Positions 6,657 to 9,097 of a stretch of 9,097 nucleotides of DNA are shown in pieces. The number at the start of each line of letters is the position of its first letter. Position 1 is the stretch's first letter. The translations under genes were made by a program, and so were the position numbers. Under the pieces are notes generated by a model. It was given only the letters and a program-made list of their open reading frames with translations, was not told the origin of the DNA and searched no databases. Source of the stretch: an uncultured Akkermansia sp. (GTDB taxonomy: Bacteria > Verrucomicrobiota > Verrucomicrobiia > Verrucomicrobiales > Akkermansiaceae); NCBI GenBank assembly GCA_900766865.1, contig CAAFXA010000298.1, positions 1 to 9,097 of the forward strand, in the 5' to 3' direction.

Positions 6657-7499
6657 TCAGAGTGAGCGGCTGCTGCTTGCACCGCGAACAAGTAGGTAGG
6701 ATTTTACAGGAGCCTGGTTGATGACATCGAAGGCTGTTTCTCCCATGTTGTCCCGTGTATTAAGTTCTGCCCCGGCGTTCAGCAGAGTTTCCGCCAGAGC
6801 CGGTGTGGTGCAGTAAAAGAGAGGCGTGCGCCCCTGGGCATCTCGGGCATTGACATTAGCTCCCGCGGCCAGCAGAATCTGCACGACTTCTTCTTTGTCT
6901 TTGGAGGAATGGTGTTCATTTGACTTCAGACATGCCAGAAGTGGGGTCGCGCCGTCCTCTGTGGCGGAAAAATCAGGCAATGCTCCATGACCCAGCAGCA
7001 ATTGGCAGGCCGGGGCATTGCCGAGGGTGGCGGCAATATAAAGCGGCGTGCGTCCCTGGGAATCTGCGCTGTTCGGGTTGGCTCCGGCAGCAAGAAGAGA
7101 GGGCAATAAGTGATTGGAGCCTCGCAGGGTTACGTTACAGAGCGGGGGCTGCTGTTCTGCGTTGACCGGGGCATTGGCGCTCATGCCGGCTGCCAGTAGC
7201 AGGTCAAGAACCCGATCGTCGTTCACATGTGCCAGAGCGGTGCCATTTTCGGCTTTGCCGTTGTAGATGAGTTTACCTGTCGGTTTTGCCCCTCTCTCCA
7301 ATAGAGCTCGAGTAATGGCGGGGCTCCCATTGGTGGCCAGCAGCGTGGTGCCGTAATGTTGAATCTGGCAATCGCTCAGTTTCTCAACATCTGCTACGGT
7401 CTTAACCTGTGGTTTCTCTACCTCGCGAAAATCACTTGGGCAGACACAGTGGCTCAGTACGAGGGGGAGCAGGGCGCCTATTGGCAGCAGGTATCTCAT
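6657..7499 (-). CDS. Exported ankyrin-repeat protein, 280 aa
   Basis: The N-terminus MRYLLPIGALLPLVLSHC is a signal peptide. Cys18 sits in a lipobox-like position, but His at -1 is unusual, so lipid anchoring is uncertain. From about residue 50 to the end there are about seven ankyrin units. The best are LLAAGANPNSADSQGRTPLY (about 135-154), LLLGHGALPDFSATEDGATP, LLAAGANVNARDAQGRTPLF (about 209-228) and LLNAGAELNTRDNMGETAF. Ankyrin repeats mediate protein binding, and exported versions probably act in the periplasm or at the envelope. Start choice: ATG at 7499 gives the more typical signal peptide and fits a leaderless promoter. GTG at 7505 (two residues more) has AGGGAG 6 nt before it and cannot be excluded. 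It is followed after 17 bp by the lipoprotein gene. Confidence 0.92.
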   Translation of the reverse strand: MRYLLPIGALLPLVLSHCVCPSDFREVEKPQVKTVADVEKLSDCQIQHYGTTLLATNGSPAITRALLERGAKPTGKLIYNGKAENGTALAHVNDDRVLDLLLAAGMSANAPVNAEQQPPLCNVTLRGSNHLLPSLLAAGANPNSADSQGRTPLYIAATLGNAPACQLLLGHGALPDFSATEDGATPLLACLKSNEHHSSKDKEEVVQILLAAGANVNARDAQGRTPLFYCTTPALAETLLNAGAELNTRDNMGETAFDVINQAPVKSYLLVRGASSSRSL

Positions 7500-7505
7500 G
7501 TTCAC

Positions 7506-7534
7506 AATGTACTCCCTATCTTATGCTGCGTCAA
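7506..7534 (-). promoter_or_regulatory. Promoter of the ankyrin/lipoprotein unit, leaderless geometry
   Basis: On the minus strand TTGACG (7529-7534, 5/6 consensus) is followed by a 17-nt spacer and TACATT (7506-7511, 4/6). The -10 box ends 6 nt before the ATG at 7499, so transcription would begin at or next to that ATG. The -35 box starts just past the T-run of the preceding terminator. An AGGGAG at 7512-7517 inside the spacer could instead be a Shine-Dalgarno for a GTG start at 7505, if transcription starts further upstream. Confidence 0.5.
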
Positions 7535-7537
7535 GAG

Positions 7538-7560
7538 AAAAAAGCTGCATAACATGCAAC
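7538..7560 (-). terminator. Intrinsic terminator of the 230-aa membrane protein gene
   Basis: On the minus strand GTTGCAT (7554-7560) pairs with ATGCAGC (7544-7550) as a 7-bp stem including one G-U pair. The loop is 3 nt (GTT), and six T follow directly (7538-7543). It begins 2 nt after the TAA stop of the 230-aa gene. This is the classic hairpin plus T-run form. Confidence 0.75.
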
Positions 7561-7562
7561 GG

Positions 7563-8255
7563 TTAGTCGTTGAGCTGCGTGATGGTGACGCTCTCCGGCC
7601 GAGACGCATCTCTATCTGCCAGGCGAAGTTGCAGTCGGTGGGGGCCGGCTTCCAGCCGGTATAACTCAGTGAGGCAATTTGTTTCCCCCTGGGCGTGGTG
7701 CGAAAGGGCGGGCGGAGTGATGGCCTCCTCATTGATGGTGGCAAAATCCCCGTTGTAGCCTTTAAGTTCCCAGCGGATGGCATACAGCCCTCGCTGAGCC
7801 GCCAGCAGGCGGAATTCTGCCTGCTGGTATCCCTCTGCGTTTTTATACAGGTTCAGGGGCTGTTGGTGAGGGGCAGGGATGCCGGGCGCTGTGTCGGTGT
7901 TTGCCGGCTGGTACTTTTTGCATCGGCGGTAAAGGTTAATAGGGGTGAATGCATAAAAGATGTAGTGCAACAGCAGCATAATAGCAGCCCAGACGGCCCA
8001 CCAGAGCATGGCGGTCTCTCCGGCCTCGGGCGCGCCGTTAACATATTGCCAGCCTACATAGCAGCCGAAAAGGGCTGTCACAAAGATACCCGGAACCTTC
8101 AACCCCAGCACCCAGAGTGGGTTGAGCAGGCAACGCAGGTAGCAGAAGGGGCTCAGCAGTATTCCTGTCAGCAGAACCAGACGAATGCCGTTGCGAATAT
8201 CAGCACGCAACTGAGTTTCCAGTTCTTCCTGGGAGGCGTGAGGCGGTATGGTCAT
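7563..8255 (-). CDS. Uncharacterised membrane protein, 230 aa, with beta-rich soluble C-terminal domain
   Basis: I do not recognise this protein. A short charged N-terminal helix (about 8-22) is followed by hydrophobic segments at about 24-44, 46-71 and 82-106, giving about three membrane helices. A basic stretch RRCKKY (110-115) and a Pro-rich linker (about 117-135) come next. The C-terminal 90 residues (about 140-230) alternate like beta strands, for example RLLAAQRGLYAIRWELKGY and YRLEAGPHRLQLRLADRD, which recalls a small jelly-roll or carbohydrate-binding-like fold. This is inference only. Basic residues after the third helix favour placing that tail in the cytosol by the positive-inside rule. 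ATG 8255 is chosen because the longer open frame up to 8519 would run through the terminator and into the symporter gene, and because a good promoter ends 7 nt upstream. It is bounded by terminators on both sides, so it is probably monocistronic. Confidence 0.85.
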   Translation of the reverse strand: MTIPPHASQEELETQLRADIRNGIRLVLLTGILLSPFCYLRCLLNPLWVLGLKVPGIFVTALFGCYVGWQYVNGAPEAGETAMLWWAVWAAIMLLLHYIFYAFTPINLYRRCKKYQPANTDTAPGIPAPHQQPLNLYKNAEGYQQAEFRLLAAQRGLYAIRWELKGYNGDFATINEEAITPPALSHHAQGETNCLTELYRLEAGPHRLQLRLADRDASRPESVTITQLND

Positions 8256-8262
8256 GCCCGGC

Positions 8263-8291
8263 AGTATAACACAGCAGCGCCCATTGGCAAG
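8263..8291 (-). promoter_or_regulatory. Strong sigma70-like promoter of the 230-aa membrane protein gene
   Basis: On the minus strand TTGCCA (8286-8291, 5/6 consensus) is followed by exactly 17 nt and TATACT (8263-8268, 5/6). A TGT directly before the -10 box makes it an extended -10. Only 7 nt (GCCGGGC) separate the -10 box from the ATG at 8255, so the predicted transcription start falls at or next to the start codon, and no Shine-Dalgarno can be in the mRNA. It lies just downstream of the symporter terminator. Confidence 0.65.
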
Positions 8292-8297
8292 GGTAGA

Positions 8298-8331
8298 AAA
8301 AGCGCGCTGCCCGAGTGAGCAGCGCGCTTTG
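8298..8331 (-). terminator. Intrinsic terminator of the solute:sodium symporter gene
   Basis: A perfect 11-bp inverted repeat, AAAGCGCGCTG (8300-8310) and CAGCGCGCTTT (8321-8331), has a 10-nt loop. On the minus strand the second arm runs into five T (8298-8302). It begins 27 bp after the symporter stop codon. The GC-rich stem and T-run make it the strongest terminator in the window. Confidence 0.88.
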
Positions 8332-8358
8332 CAAATGGATGAGTACAGAGGCGTCTCT

Positions 8359-9097
8359 TTACCAGAAGATGATGTAGAGAGCAACTGTAAGAGCGATGAC
8401 AGCCAGACCGTAGAGCTTGGCGTGGCCGGAGCTTTCCATCTGGATGATGCCCTTGTCCTCCAGCTTAACGGCCTCGCCGCCGCGAGCGGAGTTGAGCCAG
8501 CTGATGACAAAGCCCACAATCACGATGGTGATAAGGCAGACTGCCATGCGGTTCAGGAAGGCCATCTCGGGGCAGCAGAGCTTCAGTGCACCGTACTCCA
8601 CCACGTTGATTGCGATACCCAGCCAGCCGAAGTAGCGGGGGCACTTGGGCACGAAGAAGCCGAACAGGAACACAGCCAGGGCACCCGGGCTGAGGAAGCC
8701 CTGGAACTCCTGAATGTAGCTGAAGATACTATCCAGCTTGGTGGAGAGGAAGATAGCCAGCAGCAGAGCGATGGCGGAGCAGGCCAGCACGCCGAACTTG
8801 CCGACGGTCACAAGCTCCTTCTGGGAGCACTGATCCTTGCGAATCTTGTTCCAGATGTCCATGGTGAACAGGGTGGAAGCAGAGTTCAGCATGGAAGCCA
8901 GAGAGCTCACCACGGCGCCGAACAGAGCGGCGAGTACGAACCAGGCCCAACCGGTGCCCGGCAGAAGCTTGCGGAGCAGGGTGCCGAAGGCGGAGTCGTA
9001 GTCGTAACCATTGATGGGGTCGGACGTAGCGAAGGCGGTGTCTGCAGCCTTGGAGTCAACGATGGCGTTGCTTACCTTGGCCAGCTTATCGGCGATA
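8359..9097 (-). CDS. Solute:sodium symporter (SSS/SGLT family), C-terminal part (5' truncated)
   Basis: About 246 C-terminal residues are visible, and the frame is open to the window edge. It contains the family-typical helix LFGAVVSSLASMLNSASTLF followed by TMDIWNKIR. In vSGLT the equivalent helix (TM8) supplies serines of the sodium site, here probably the SS pair in VVSSLAS. Then come further helices, including ALLLAIFLST and IFSYIQEFQGFLSPGALAVF, and FLFGFFVPKCPRYFGWLGIA. After two more helices, a hydrophilic linker (KLEDKGIIQMES) leads to a final C-terminal helix ending in YIIFW. The protein would import a solute with sodium across the inner membrane. The overall look is SGLT-like (sugar or related), but the substrate-binding helices are mostly outside the window, so the substrate is not assigned. 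A strong terminator follows the stop. Confidence 0.94.
   Translation of the reverse strand, partial: IADKLAKVSNAIVDSKAADTAFATSDPINGYDYDSAFGTLLRKLLPGTGWAWFVLAALFGAVVSSLASMLNSASTLFTMDIWNKIRKDQCSQKELVTVGKFGVLACSAIALLLAIFLSTKLDSIFSYIQEFQGFLSPGALAVFLFGFFVPKCPRYFGWLGIAINVVEYGALKLCCPEMAFLNRMAVCLITIVIVGFVISWLNSARGGEAVKLEDKGIIQMESSGHAKLYGLAVIALTVALYIIFW

Noticed and set aside
7521..7552. An imperfect 9-bp inverted repeat (TTATGCTGC / GCTGCATAA) in the gap before the ankyrin gene
   Set aside because: It has a mismatch and a 14-nt loop holding the T-run, so it competes with the better hairpin at 7544-7560 that places the T-run directly after the stem.
7502..7783. A 93-codon minus strand frame between the ankyrin and membrane protein genes
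   Set aside because: It overlaps the end of the 230-aa gene in another frame and crosses the terminator. It has no RBS or domain.
8256..8519. An N-terminal extension of the 230-aa membrane protein (open to 8519)
   Set aside because: The extension would run through a strong terminator and over the end of the symporter gene in another frame. Its translation is Ser/Arg/Ala-rich shadow sequence.
1..9097. A search by eye for CRISPR repeats, tRNA or rRNA, insertion sequences, integrases and toxin-antitoxin pairs
   Set aside because: I found no regularly spaced repeats, cloverleaf-like sequence, transposase motifs or small paired ORFs that could be supported.

Overview
The window reads as ordinary, densely packed chromosomal DNA from a Gram-negative-type bacterium of moderately high GC content. 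It contains two likely exported or lipid-anchored proteins, a solute:sodium symporter of the SGLT-like type, a DusB-like tRNA modification enzyme and an ankyrin-repeat protein. That mix and the codon style remind me of Verrucomicrobiota such as the Akkermansia group, but this is an impression from the sequence and not a search result. I see no phage, transposon, CRISPR, tRNA or rRNA sequence.

Positions 1-4851 (+ strand) form a tightly overlapping operon. It begins with the C-terminal end of one ABC-exporter half-transporter and continues with a complete second half-transporter (602 aa), a 639-aa protein with an NTF2-like C-terminus, and a 272-aa conserved uncharacterised protein. The junctions overlap by 4, 11 and 4 bp, so the four genes are probably translated in a coupled way. 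The two ABC halves are sister proteins and probably form a heterodimeric exporter. The two cytosolic proteins that follow have no function I can name, and this operon is the least explained part of the window.

Positions 4848-9097 are all on the minus strand. Read in the direction of transcription (high to low coordinate), the order is: the C-terminal end of a solute:sodium symporter, a strong intrinsic terminator, a 230-aa membrane protein with a beta-rich tail, a second intrinsic terminator, a two-gene unit (ankyrin-repeat exported protein, then a disordered lipoprotein), and the DusB-like tRNA-dihydrouridine synthase. The dus stop codon overlaps the stop codon of the + strand operon, so the two units converge with no gap.

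The most notable regulatory pattern is a compact arrangement of terminator, -35/-10 promoter and start codon. At two junctions an intrinsic terminator is followed at once by a sigma70-like promoter with a 17-nt spacer. In both, the -10 box ends only 6-7 nt before the ATG, which predicts leaderless or nearly leaderless mRNAs. A weaker match to the same promoter geometry precedes dus. I found no clearly new defence or mobile system here.
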